Shown here: positions 49,141-59,523 of the stretch, in pieces
Numbering within the stretch: the stretch's first letter is position 1
How the letters are laid out: the number at the start of each line of letters is the position of its first letter
DNA from: Zygnema cylindricum
Lineage: Eukaryota > Streptophyta > Zygnematophyceae > Zygnematales > Zygnemataceae
Assembly (NCBI GenBank): GCA_037447655.1
Contig: JBBHKE010003205.1
Coordinates: 64,001-123,523 of the forward strand
DNA length: 59,523 bases
Reading direction: 5' to 3'
The notes under the pieces: model-generated
The model's database searches: none
Seen by the model: only the letters and a program-made list of their open reading frames with translations
Told to the model about the DNA's origin: nothing
Made by a program: the position numbers and the translations under genes

Positions 49141-52100
49141 TTTCCATCTTTGTTTGCTTAGTTGTATTGTAATTCTTCAATCCGAGAGGCAATTTTTTTA
49201 TAACTGGGGGAGGCGGATTTGTGGGTTGGATTTCGAGACCTATTTTGTCGTTCAAAGTAACTGCCTTGGGGGTGAATAACAAATGTCCATTGGCCTTCTT
49301 GTTGTGATCTCTTTCAGCCATTCTTTGCTTGTCACTCCTCTGCTCCCATGTTGAGTTACGTAGTTGTTTGCGATTGTCTCCCATGACGACATTCCATGCT
49401 CTGGAAACGAAAGTTTGGTGTGATGCACTTTAGGAGGTTTCATATCCCAGCCCATCAAATCGTCATCGTCTCCGCCTACTGCGGGTTCCTGTTCAAGCTC
49501 CGCCAACTTCAGTAGCTGTTCTTGTTTTCTCCGGTGAAGTTTCTGAGCAGCTGTTAGAGCAAGAGTCTGGAAGGGGGATCCCAAACGCAGGGCTGCAAAT
49601 TTTGCAGCCATTTCGGCTAGTTGTTGGCTCTGCTGTTGGATGATAATCTCCAAGGTGAGTCTTGCTTGACCTGGTGTTTGTCGATCTAGTTCTTCCGTGG
49701 TGGGACGTCCCCAAGGGTAAAGAAGTTGGAGAGGGAGAGGGTTTACGGCAGTTTCACCTTCGCCGATAAACAGTGCATATTACATCATCTCCTTTGGGAC
49801 TCCATTTTTTCAGAAACAGTGCCCCTTTTTGTGACCCATGAAACCGCAAGCCTCACACTAGGAGCCCTTGGTGGTGTATTTGCCCCTTAATTCATTGGAG
49901 ATTTGCGCATAATCAAATTTTGGGAGTTTGATTTGTCGCAACTGGGCTTGTGACATTTTTGCAGTTTCGGACCGGGGAGTTAGACGGTAATTGTCTTTGT
50001 TCACTGCTGTTTTGTCTTCTGATCCCCCTCTCTGTTTCCGTTCTTAGTGATTCTTCGTCCTTTCATCTCTCTCTTTTTCCCATTCTTTTTGCTTGAGGAC
50101 CAATTCTGGTTTGAGCTTCCGGGGGCAGCGCTTCCATCCATGACCTGTTTGTTGACAACTAAACAGTTGTAGAAGATGACGTGGTCATCGGCCCCCATGG
50201 CGGGTTTGGATTTGCTATTCACCAGCTGTTTCCCCTTAAGCTTCTTTAAAGCTATAAGTATAGCCGATTCCTCATTGTCACGAGGCATTTCTCCGCCAAA
50301 TCCTGCAAAGTTTCCACTAGTTTTGCGTGTTACTGCCTTCTCTCGTGCCTCACTATTAACGAAGTGGTTGTAGAGCTTCATTGCGGCCAACAAGATTTCT
50401 TTAGCAGAAAGATTGATGTCTTGGATGGCTTTTCTTGCTATCTAATTGTTGATGGCAATCTGCCCCGTGGGCCTAAAAGAATTTTGGACCGCGTTAAAGT
50501 GTTTGGTTTCCATAGCCGGGAGATCGATGGTCGATAGTTTTGTCTTTTGGCAGAGGCTTGACAGTCAGTTAAACAAAGTCAAGGGGGTTACACTCTTCAG
50601 ACAACGGAATTTTTTGAATTCCTTGATAGCTGATTGATTCTTTTTTGTGTAAAAGAGCCTCGAAGTGTTCAAAAGAGTGGTATAGGGTGTAGGATTCTTA
50701 ACGATTCAGGTGGCGGCTCTGGCGACCAAGATGGCCTACAGCTTGTTGACATTGGCCTGACCTTGTGGCTGTAGTTTTATGTCATCTGTGAATGCGGGTG
50801 TGACAGGAGCGGCTACAGCTGCAGCAAAGTCGGCTTTTGCTTGCAAGATTGCGGCATCGAGGATCGGGTCTGAAATCTTGATGCTGGGAGCCATCATGAG
50901 AGGTTGTCGCTCTTTGTAATCTGCTAAAGTGCCCCCAGCGAGATAATTAACCATCATTGGGAAGAGGGTAGTTTCGAAGTCATCTGGGATTGCTCCCCCC
51001 TATACTTGTTTTTCTCGGATTGTGTGAAAGATTTCCACAACATTTTGAAATCTGAGAAAGCGATCCCCGAACTGTCCCTTGTAAAAATTCTTACGTCACC
51101 CATTTTCTCCTCCTTTACGAGGTTGGTGAACTGGGCGAGGAAGATCGCGTTGGAGTGACAAATTGAACCGGTGAAACGACCCCTGGATCTACAACTTCTG
51201 GATCAGAAGTGCCCCCTACTTTGAACAAGGAGGTGCCCAGTGAGAGGTTGACCCCCCCCCACACTAAGGAAGTTTCCCACTACTGGATATATTGCTAGAG
51301 GGTTTGTATTTCCAGCTGGTTTGACTCACGAAAAAGATGTCCGCGTGTCTACTCCTCTATACCCAGGAGAGGCTCGTTCCCCCACTAGAACTTCCTCCAT
51401 CGATGGGATGTGAAGACAAGGTCTGTTCGAAGTCCTTTGTGGAATAGACGATGGCAGAAACAGAGATGGAGACGGAGACAAAGACTCCTAGGGCACTGTG
51501 GGGAAAGGCGTCTGTCTCCTGGTTCGCCTCCTAGATGTTTCGGGAAGTGGAGTTCTAGAGTTAGAAGAAGGAGAACATCGGTGAGGAGGTGAGTAGGCGG
51601 GTACGTCGTATTTGTAGGGTAACACAGGTGGGTCCGGGGACCCCCGGACTGTTGCAGTAGAAGATAGGGATGGCGAAGGAGAGGGGTGGTGAGGTGGTGA
51701 TGGTAGATGAGGAGAAGAAGAGGGAAGATCAAGGGATGGATGTGAAGGTGATGGAGGCGAGGAGTTTGATATTAATGAAATGTGTATCCTCTCGTCCGGT
51801 CGCAATTCCACCAACGCATTTACTGTGGACGTGGCCTTTACTGAGACCAGGGTGGCCGCGCCCCGGGGAGAAACAACAAGTTTATGCCGGTAATCTGCGC
51901 ACAAACCCTTCCCATTAGGTCATGTGGTTTCCCCCCCTTTTCGCTGAAGAGGAGTATCCTGGTTAGTCTCCGAACAAGGCATCCCCAAAGGCGTCCTTGA
52001 GATAAAAACGGATCCTTGAACTGGTGCTTCGGGGTGTGTTCGGTCCCAGGAGTAGGGGTTGTCTTCTCGCTGAGAAGCCCACTAGACCTACGTCGCACTT

Positions 52101-53149
52101 CCCTAATAAGGTTCAACTCATGTTCCCATGAATTTCTTCTTTCTGCCTCCAATGCTTCCCAGTCTACGGTGACGGGTCCGACCCCCGCCGTAGCCTTTCC
52201 TTGTGATGCTAAAACATTTACAAGTTCCTGAGCTCTGCTGATTACCCTAGTAAAATCTGCTATTCCCATTCCTATAACCTCTAGATCGGTAGGTCTTGTC
52301 TGCCACAATTCTCCCAAAGGTCGCACAATCGGGGCTGCTTTAGGAGGCTTATTAGGGGCTACCGTCACGGGCGGAGGGAACCTCTCGTTTTTCACCACCG
52401 GGGTGAACGTGCCTTTACTGTCACGGTGATCAAATATTTTCCCTCTCTTGGCCTCTTGGGAGCTCTACCTGCTGGTGCCTTTGGGGATGAGAGGCACCTC
52501 AGCCGCTGGATGGTTTACTGGTGTTAATGTCTTGCGATTGAGCGGCTCTAGAAGATAGAGCTGGTTCCCTCAAATGTCGCTCTGGAACGGACCGAGAGGA
52601 ACTGCTTTTGGAAGAGCTACTTAGAATCTCAACTACCCCTCCTACCGGACTCACTGTCTGGGCACGCTCGGTGTGGGCTACCGTCTGAACAAACTCTTTC
52701 TTCACCTTGAACTCGTGTAGATTGTGAAAGGCCACCAGCTGTTTACGACCAGGCCGACGGGGATCTGCCAAAATCTCGAGATCTATCGAGATTTCCGCCG
52801 TGGGAACCTTACACCTAGTCTGGAACCCAACCTCGGGGAAATGTCCGGCAAATATTTCCTTATGGGCCAAACCCTTCCTGAGCAAAGTTGGTGATGACTT
52901 CTTCCTTTGCTTGGCTTAGTCCATGACGGCTTTGGCCAATGACAAGAACTGCTCACGGGTTAGGCTCGGTGGAGGGGCAGGGAAAGGCGCCCCCCCCGGT
53001 TCCTTTGTCAGAGAATCGAAAACAGATGCCACCGGGTGAGATTCCTTGGACATGTGAGGCTCGGGTCTCGGTGTTAGTATTGCGGGTCTATCTTTCTCTC
53101 CGTATCTGTTATCTGGAGCCCCTTTCTCTTCGATCTCTCCCCCTCCCAT
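49141..53149 (-). pseudogene. Large gag region of a Ty3-type element with CCHC zinc knuckle
   Basis: Successive minus-strand frames span 4 kb from 53149 (GGGEIEEKGAPDNRY...) to 49141. Visible pieces: a Pro/Ser-rich segment (51904-51488), a helical segment with PTDLEVIGMGIADFTRV (about 52290), a basic segment (50393-50001), a zinc knuckle CEACGFMGHKKGHC (49857-49816, stop codon just before) and a Gln-rich coiled-coil-like part (49653-49252). Only the knuckle and the position after the leader identify it as gag. It is unusually long for gag and heavily frameshifted. No protease was recognised. Confidence 0.6.
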
Positions 53150-54464
53150 GATGAAATGGATGACTAAAAAGGAGGTCTAACTTACAACCCTAACTCCTCC
53201 AAATAAGATGAGGTTCTCTAAACTGAAGCTCCTATCCCCTCTAAGCTGAAAGAGACAGGTTGTTGTTTCAGTACTGTTACTCTCTGTTGAAAGTCTAACA
53301 AAGATTCTCTCAAAATCCACTATTCTCGTACAAAAGATTTTGGTAATCGACGCCGGAAGAAAACCAACCGAAGCCCCCAAAAGGACTACGAAAGAGAGAA
53401 CAAAGATACTTCCACTCAGAATAATAAAGGATAAAGTAAATATATCGTGTCTCAGAATTAACAATATCACCTTTACCTAGAAAAATAGAGAATAAAAGTA
53501 TAATTTGGAATGATAGCAAGCGAGCTCAACATACCCCCAAAACGTCACGCTGACAATAAGAGGAGACGAAATCTCTCCTGAAGACACCGAGACAGGTAAA
53601 GCCTCCTTAACTCTTCGATTTCCGCAACCCGGAACCTGCAAGACCCTTTCTGGTTTCCAACAGACACCAGTCCCAAATCGCCCAAACAGGAAAGATAGTG
53701 CCAGCTACCCAACCGGACTACGACTTCCACAAAGGACAAATGCAAACCAAGATGGCAATAAGGTAACAATCACACACAAAACAAAAGTTCTCCAAAAGAA
53801 AGTTTGTTGGAATTTCTAGGGTTTTTCTCGGGAGAAAGTACTCAAACAACAACCTGACTCTTTTGGCCCTAAGTGCCTTATACAACATAGTTTGTCCTGT
53901 TTCGGATCCAAAAGGTCAATGGAATGCAAGGAGCCAATGAGCGGAGAGCAATTGCTATCGAACTGACATAGGACGAATAAGGCTGTCCCAAACTCAGGGC
54001 AAAAAGTTCTACTTCAAACTTTGGTTAAATCCGGAATTGAGAGTCCCAATCGGAACCAATAAACTACCAAAAATCCTAAACTTGCGTGGGAATACCAGAC
54101 TTTGACCTAGGGTAATTAATGGACAGAAAGTTAGTTGAACCTGAACTGAAATTCTACTGACAGCTAACAACAAAATCTAAATGACAATCCGAAAAGTTAC
54201 GTGGCCATCCACAATACACCCCCCACAAGAGCCGATGTAAACTGGTCCCATGTAACGGAATCGCCATCTGTGAGACGGAATAACTTTGTCGTCCGACCTT
54301 CGTTGGGCGCGAAATAAAGTGCGTTCCGCTCAGTTTAGAAAATAGAGGAATCTTGTCCAGCTGGGTAGACTCCTTCGTTCGTACTCCGATGACCGTACAA
54401 GGGAGAAAGGGTCTGTAAATCTTTGATGAGATAAAGAAGTACCGAAAATCACACGAGCTTGACA
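53150..54464 (-). mobile_element. Leader region of the Ty3-type element
   Basis: About 1.3 kb homologous to 35430-36584 and 32634-33799 (shared blocks AACAATATCACCTT, GGCGCGAAATAAAGTGCGTTCCGC, ending GAGCTTGACA). On the minus strand it precedes gag. It ends precisely at 54464 with GACA and no LTR follows. Confidence 0.65.
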
Positions 54465-54998
54465 GAACTAGGCATCGTTTGCGGTTGTCCTATCAAAACT
54501 GGGTTTTAATCGTAGCTGTCATAAATTGTTGTGCGCTAATTGTTTCCTTGTCGAAACAAAATGCGCGGTATCTGTTTTGGAACCATATTGTACTCCGTAC
54601 TTTACAAACCTTTATCCATGCGCGACGTCTATAGTTTGAGTTAAATAAATTAGTTCGCGTTATAAAGTTTATATATTTGTCAAACCCTATATGTCGTAGC
54701 ACCGACCCTATACTATAGCATAAAAGTTGCCGTCAACTTCAGACTTGACGGGCGGTAGGTACTATGATCAAATCCTGGGTTCATCGAGTACATTTTGGTA
54801 AATCTACCAAAATCTACCACCTGTCTCTATATCTTTTAAACAGCATAAACAACCATGGCTCTAGCTTCCACTTCATCTTTCAATGAGTGCAACAAGTGTG
54901 GGAGCTCAAGAGAGGAGTTAGAAGCAAATTGTCTCGGCTTCTTTTATGCATTTCATTTTAGACCTAGAAAATACTAAGAATAACCATTAATTTCTACA
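54465..54998 (-). mobile_element. Truncated copia LTR
   Basis: The plus-strand end CTAGAAAATACTAAG...TTTCTACA matches the outer end of the copia LTRs. The segment also shares GTCGAAACAAAATGCGCGGTA-type sequence with 37003-38179. Its left half is missing, replaced by the Ty3-type leader at 54464. Confidence 0.75.
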
Positions 54999-55651
54999 AT
55001 ATGTTCGTTTCGTCCGCGGTGGTACAGTTCACCTCGTACCGTTATTAGTGTGGCACTCTAATACAAAAATATTTTATCTGTTTTGCTGTCATATGTAAAA
55101 CCTTCACGAATCCGTACCAAATGGCGTCTTGACTACTATACCTAGGGTTATTTTAGGAAAAAATATTTTTATTATTATTTGTTATTGACACTTCTAGATT
55201 CAAAAGGTAAAACTTTATATGAGGTGTTTTTGTTTTTTGTTTGTTTATGACCTTTTTTTTTAAACAACCCATGATCCTTTTTTGATTTTTGTTTGTGAAT
55301 GACCATTTATATTGTTATCCGTATATGTTTTTTTTTGTTCGCACATGTCGTGTTTTCTTCGCGCTTGTCGTCTTTCATATGTGCATGATCCTATGTTTTT
55401 GTATATTTTTATGTATGGTAGGTATTGTGTACGATTTTCTTCTTGATCCATACTTCACCAATAATCCGTATACTTCCCCGTATACAGGTCCGAATGTACC
55501 TTTGGCATTGGGATATCAGACGAAGACAAACAAACTTGAGTAGGTGAATTAAACTAGTATTTTTTGTTTTTTTTTCATTTTCTTTAAATAATTTCCTTTA
55601 TTTCCTTTTACTTTTTTTTGGGGTTGTGGGTTGTATTCTTTTCTAAGGGTA
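54999..55651. other. T-rich intergenic DNA
   Basis: T-tract-rich sequence with no convincing gene or repeat. Confidence 0.5.
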
Positions 55652-55656
55652 CTTTT

Positions 55657-56721
55657 TGCAATTCGGAGACCTCCATAGGTCCTTAGAATGGGCAGCTCAC
55701 ACGAAGCCCCTAGAATAACCCTGACCCCTTTGTGTTTCAACAATAATAATTGCCACCCTGGCTGACAAAAACTCTGAACACCTTAACTCCTAGTGAAAAC
55801 AAGACTCCCCTAAGTCGATAGCAAAAATAATATCTGAATTTGCTTCATGAGCAGTAACTTATGGAGGGTCAAAGTTGACCTTTTGTACAGAAGCACTATG
55901 GAGAGAGGCGGCTTCCTACCAGTTTGGGTAAGTCATAGACCCCTCTCTAAACCCTCCACTACTAATGTACTGCACCAATCAGAATGTTGTGTCGTACAGA
56001 AAGGTATAGGTGCCGAAGTACTTTCTGTACGGCCATTGTACGACATGGCCAAAATGTTGATGCCTACCATATCCGGATTCGCTCCCATATTCTCCAGAGA
56101 TGCCGCAAGCCAATGAGGATGTGTCATGTGTCACTTGACGTGGCTGCGACCGAAAACCGCCAAAACGCCTACTCCGCGATCTCGGCGCCTATCGTAGACG
56201 TTCGATCGAAACCGACTTTTAACTCTAGCCGTTGAAATTAAATGCGCGTTATATGTTTCGCTGTTGAAACAAATGCACGGTCTTTATTTTCGTCAAGTAC
56301 TGGAAGCCCTACGTATGCTCTAACTTTGTTTATGTGTCACATGTCAATTCACGGCGTTAAATGAATTTATCTACGTGTATGTCTTTAAATATCCAACAAA
56401 CCCTAGATACCACAACAATGATCCTAGACTAATACGATAAAGCTAACAGCAACTGGCGGATTTGACGTATGACAGGTACCAGGATCAAATCCCTAGGTAT
56501 GTCAAGTCCCTTTTTGGTAAACCTACCAAACTACTACCTGTCTCTCTCTGGATAGCATAGGCAACCATGACTTTACCTCCCTCTACAACCTTTAGTGATT
56601 GCGACAAGTGTGGGAGTTGAAGAGAGGAGTTAGAGGCAGACTGCCTTTGCTTCTTTTCTGCATTTTATCTTTACAAGTTTAAACCTAGAAAATACTAAAA
56701 AAAAAACCTTTAATTTCTACA
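55657..56721 (-). mobile_element. Solo copia LTR with 5-bp target duplication
   Basis: It starts TGCAATTCGG and ends TAATTTCTACA on the plus strand, 1065 bases. The minus strand begins TGTAGAAATTA, as in the copia LTRs at 27310 and 42922. It is flanked by identical CTTTT at 55652-55656 and 56722-56726. No internal sequence is attached, so it is a solo LTR formed by LTR-LTR recombination. Confidence 0.9.
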
Positions 56722-57960
56722 CTTTTACATGTAACCGAAACTTAATCTTGTTACTTTGTTTTTTAGCAAAGATTCTCTGGATATCTCTTAGAGCATTAGG
56801 ATTTAAACACAAATAACTTGTTACTTTAAAAAAGTGACTTAAGCAGACGTGTATGAAACAATCTGACTGATAAAGTGGTACACAAAATGAGGGGAAACTT
56901 CCACTCGGCTTCAATTTGAGGCGTCTCTCCGCACGCTATACAATTTTTGTGACTTCGAAATGATCGTACGCCACATTGTGGACATGTCTAAACCCTAAAA
57001 TACCTTTCGCTATCGCTGAGAAGTGCGGTTTCGTTTTTCGTCTTCCCACTTGCCAACAGATGCCCAATGTTTATCCTGCGATGTATGTGTAAAGACACGT
57101 GTGTTTGAGAGAGGGGGCTTACAACAACCTCTGTACGAAAATCAACGCACGGAAAACAATATGCATGCACAGAAAACAATATGCACAAGTTGAAAATGGG
57201 TTTTTTTTGTTAGTACTCCGCGCACAAAAATTGTAAAACAAAATTGACACATGGGACAGCATCTGCCTATTCGCTCACCTCATGGAACTTCATTTAAAAT
57301 CACCTCGCAAGGTGACTTCATGTAAAGTTTGAATATGAGCTAGAAGGACGCGAAAGTGGGTCGAAATGCGCTAGACAACAAACTGCATCGCGCTAGTGGA
57401 CAAACTGCAGTACAAATAAGGTTAAGGTAACGCAACTTATACAGTGGTAATTTTTATTTTTTGGTACGGCTTCGGATTTTCTCGTTTTTTTCTAAATTAT
57501 GGAGGAAAAAGGCAGAATATAACTGTAACTTTAGCTCATACGAAAGTACCCTAATTTTTGATCACTTTTGCCTTCATTTGGTTTTTTTTTTGTGTTTTTT
57601 TCCATTTTTGGATTTTTTTTGTGTAAATTAAATATGTTCAGTTGAAAGATGAATAGTAATTGTCACATAGCTATTTAAAAAGAAAAGAAAAAGAGGCTCC
57701 TTTATATGTAATACATACCTTAATAAGTGTCTTGGACAAGTTTTCAAGGGATTTTTGTATGGTTCTCTATGCTTTAGTTATGGTTTTTTTTTTGTTTTTT
57801 TGAGGGTTTATAAGGGTTTTTTTGGTTTTTTTTTTGTTTTTTAAAGTGAAGTTTTTGGTTTTGAAATACATTGAATAAATGTCCGAGAAAATGTTGAGTA
57901 AAAATGTGGTTCAATAAATAATTTAGTGAATCCTTTGACTTTTAAAGGCTTTTTTTTGTT
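56722..57960. other. AT-rich non-coding DNA
   Basis: Long T-tracts and no recognisable gene. Only short, shadow-like reading frames occur. Confidence 0.5.
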
Positions 57961-57985
57961 TAAGTTTTTTATTTTTTTTTAAAGA

Positions 57986-58345
57986 GATTCATTTTTTTTT
58001 TTACTGAAATTGCCTAGGACTTCTTCACCCATCTGCCAATTATTTTTTTGTCGTTTTATGGTACTTTGTCTGTACTTGTAAACAAGTTCAACAAAAATCT
58101 CTTTTTTGAAATAGACCTTGTTTAGTTTTTGTTCCCCCTTTCCTACAGCTTGGTTCTTTCTCGTCACTGCTTATTTTTTGTTTTGTTTTTTAAATAGATT
58201 CATTTTTTTTTTTTATACTCAAATTGCCTAAGACCTCTTCTCCCATCTGCCAACTTTTTTTTGTCGTTTTACGGTACTTTTTCGGACCTTGTAAACAAGT
58301 TAATTTTTTTTTATTTTTTTTTAAATAGACTTTGTTTAGTTTTTG
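57986..58345. repeat. Tandem duplication, about 210-bp unit, T-rich
   Basis: The block GATTCATTTTTT ... AAATTGCCTAGGAC ... CCATCTGCCAA ... TTGTCGTTTTATGGTACTTT ... TGTAAACAAGTT at 57986-58090 recurs, slightly changed, at 58197-58305. The next segment, AATAGACCTTGTTTAGTTTTTGT, also recurs (58110 and 58324). A related piece, CACTTGGTTCTTCCTCGTGACTGCTTG, appears at about 59307. Confidence 0.8.
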
Positions 58346-58644
58346 TCATAGAGGTTTCATTCGTTAAAATTTTGAATTTTTTACGATTATGCATTATTTT
58401 TAGGGTTTTTCTAACTTTCTGTAAATTTCGTATACTTTTCGTGTACGGATAAAGTGTACGAATATAATGTATGATCTTTTTTTTAAAAAGGTTGAAAGTA
58501 CACCGTGAATCGCTGTTAAAGTTACGAAATCGATATAGTTTCCCATGCTTTTAGGGTAGCCGCGAAAGTCGTGTTCACATATTCGATGTCTGATTATGTG
58601 AGAACACGTTCTCACGATTTTCTCTCGTCTTTTATGAATTGTAT

Positions 58645-58925
58645 TCAAATTTGACTATTTGAGTACTCTTTTCCGTGCAACGCAATTTCCCTTGTGGACG
58701 CCATTATCTGACAGTTTGACACTAATTTTGAACGTTTGTACACAATAATGAGCAATTCTAGTACGCACCGACACATTTTCCCCCGTCTTTTTGTCTTGGA
58801 ATCAAATCTTAGTACACTTTTCCGTGCGGCGCACTCAGTTTTTCCTTTTGACGCCATTCTCTGACACATATTTTGTACGTCTGTACGAAATAATGAGCAG
58901 TTTTAGTACGGACTGACACATTTTT
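58645..58925. repeat. Tandem duplication, about 150-bp unit
   Basis: The sequence AGTACTCTTTTCCGTGC ... GACGCCATTATCTGACA ... AATAATGAGCA ... AGTACG..CTGACACATTTT (58661-58780) is repeated with changes at 58811-58925. It is non-coding. Confidence 0.8.
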
Positions 58926-59523
58926 ACATTACACTATCTATAAGTATTCGACATTAAAATATTTAGCGCTAGTTAAACAGTACGAAATGTTGATTTTTTT
59001 TTTTTTGAGTTAAATTTCATTAACTGCAATTTTTTTATGTACATGCGCGTGATGGGCAATGAAAAAAATAGGGAGCACTCTCCTTCGTGCTAACAAAAAA
59101 CCCGGTACATTAATACATGGGCACATACCCTAAGGTTGTAGAAGTACTTTTGATGAAATTTTTCGTATTTTTATTTTATAATTAAGTCAAAGTCGGTCAA
59201 CGCATTTTAAAAAATGTGAAATTTTGAATATGCATTCTTTTTCAAAATACTTTTCCGTGCGCATAGTATGAATGAAACATCTATGGTTTTTGTTCCCCTC
59301 CCTGCCACTTGGTTCTTCCTCGTGACTGCTTGTTGTTTTTTTTCTTTTTGACTTTTTCATTTCTTGTCGTTTAGCATACTACACCGCGAATCGTTATTAC
59401 TGTCAAAGTCACTAATTTGGGTTCGTAAAATTTTGATTTTTTTCCTCAAATAGGATACACGATTTTAAATTTTCCTTGACGTTAATTAAGGTACCGTACA
59501 AAATAGCGTAGAGAACGGAAGTA
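58926..59523. other. AT-rich window end
   Basis: No gene is recognised. T-tracts and scattered GTAC motifs continue to the end of the window. Confidence 0.5.

Larger units (their letters stand above)
36587..54464 (-). mobile_element. Long nested Ty3-type element (minus strand)
   Basis: Inferred extent, read on the minus strand: leader from 54464 (TGTCAAGCTC) to about 53150, gag region 53149-49141, [copia insertion 49140-42922], RNase H end 42915-42780, integrase 42668-41360, [gag-only copia derivative 41268-37003], 3' untranslated tail, polypurine tract 36882-36868, 3' LTR 36867-36587. Protease and most of the polymerase are missing. No 281-bp LTR is seen at the right end; the element stops at GACA (54464). 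The assignment of all pieces to one element is an inference from order and strand. Confidence 0.55.

Overview
The window is a piece of a plant (streptophyte) nuclear genome. The supporting evidence is spliced genes with GT-AG introns, a histone H3 with plant-type residues, a canonical plant NBR1 autophagy receptor, a plant-type DUF218 membrane protein, and abundant Ty1/copia and Ty3 LTR retrotransposons. I cannot fix the lineage; nothing points to a particular crop or model species.

Genic part (about 1-21 kb). Four genes can be modelled with every intron phase consistent. They are: histone H3 (1409-2386, +, 2 exons, 136 aa); an NBR1-like protein with two tandem FW domains and a diverged C-terminal UBA but no PB1 or ZZ (4202-8246, +, 8 exons, about 716 aa); a DUF218-type single-pass membrane protein (12182-9087, -, 3 exons, 353 aa); and a full NBR1 with PB1, ZZ, FW and two UBA domains (14484-20714, +, 8 exons, 717 aa). 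The two NBR1-family genes share intron positions inside FW and inside the last UBA. They are therefore a diverged local duplicate pair separated by the inverted DUF218 gene. Both probably act in selective autophagy. The smaller one cannot polymerise through PB1 and has lost the UBA-linked Atg8-binding tryptophan. A DNA-transposon-like element with 22-bp inverted termini (12599-13352) lies between the DUF218 promoter and NBR1.

Repeat part (about 21.6-57 kb). A unit of about 7.08 kb is tandemly repeated (21580-28658, then 28659 onward). The first 3.15 kb of the copies look identical and then they abruptly diverge. The unit carries a Ty3 reverse-transcriptase relic, a decayed copia element with its 3' LTR, and a hairpin-rich repeat found four times. 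The second copy is interrupted by elements bounded by TGTC...GACA (32348-33799, 34121-36584 and 36587 onward). The last of these looks like one long minus-strand Ty3-type element (36587-54464). It is split by a gag-only minus-strand copia derivative (about 37003-41268) and by a nearly complete but broken plus-strand copia element (42922-49140). A solo copia LTR with a perfect 5-bp target duplication sits at 55657-56721.

The right end (56.7-59.5 kb) is AT-rich, T-tract-rich DNA with short tandem duplications and no recognisable gene. All coding relics right of 21 kb are frameshifted or stopped; the only intact genes I can support are the four on the left.
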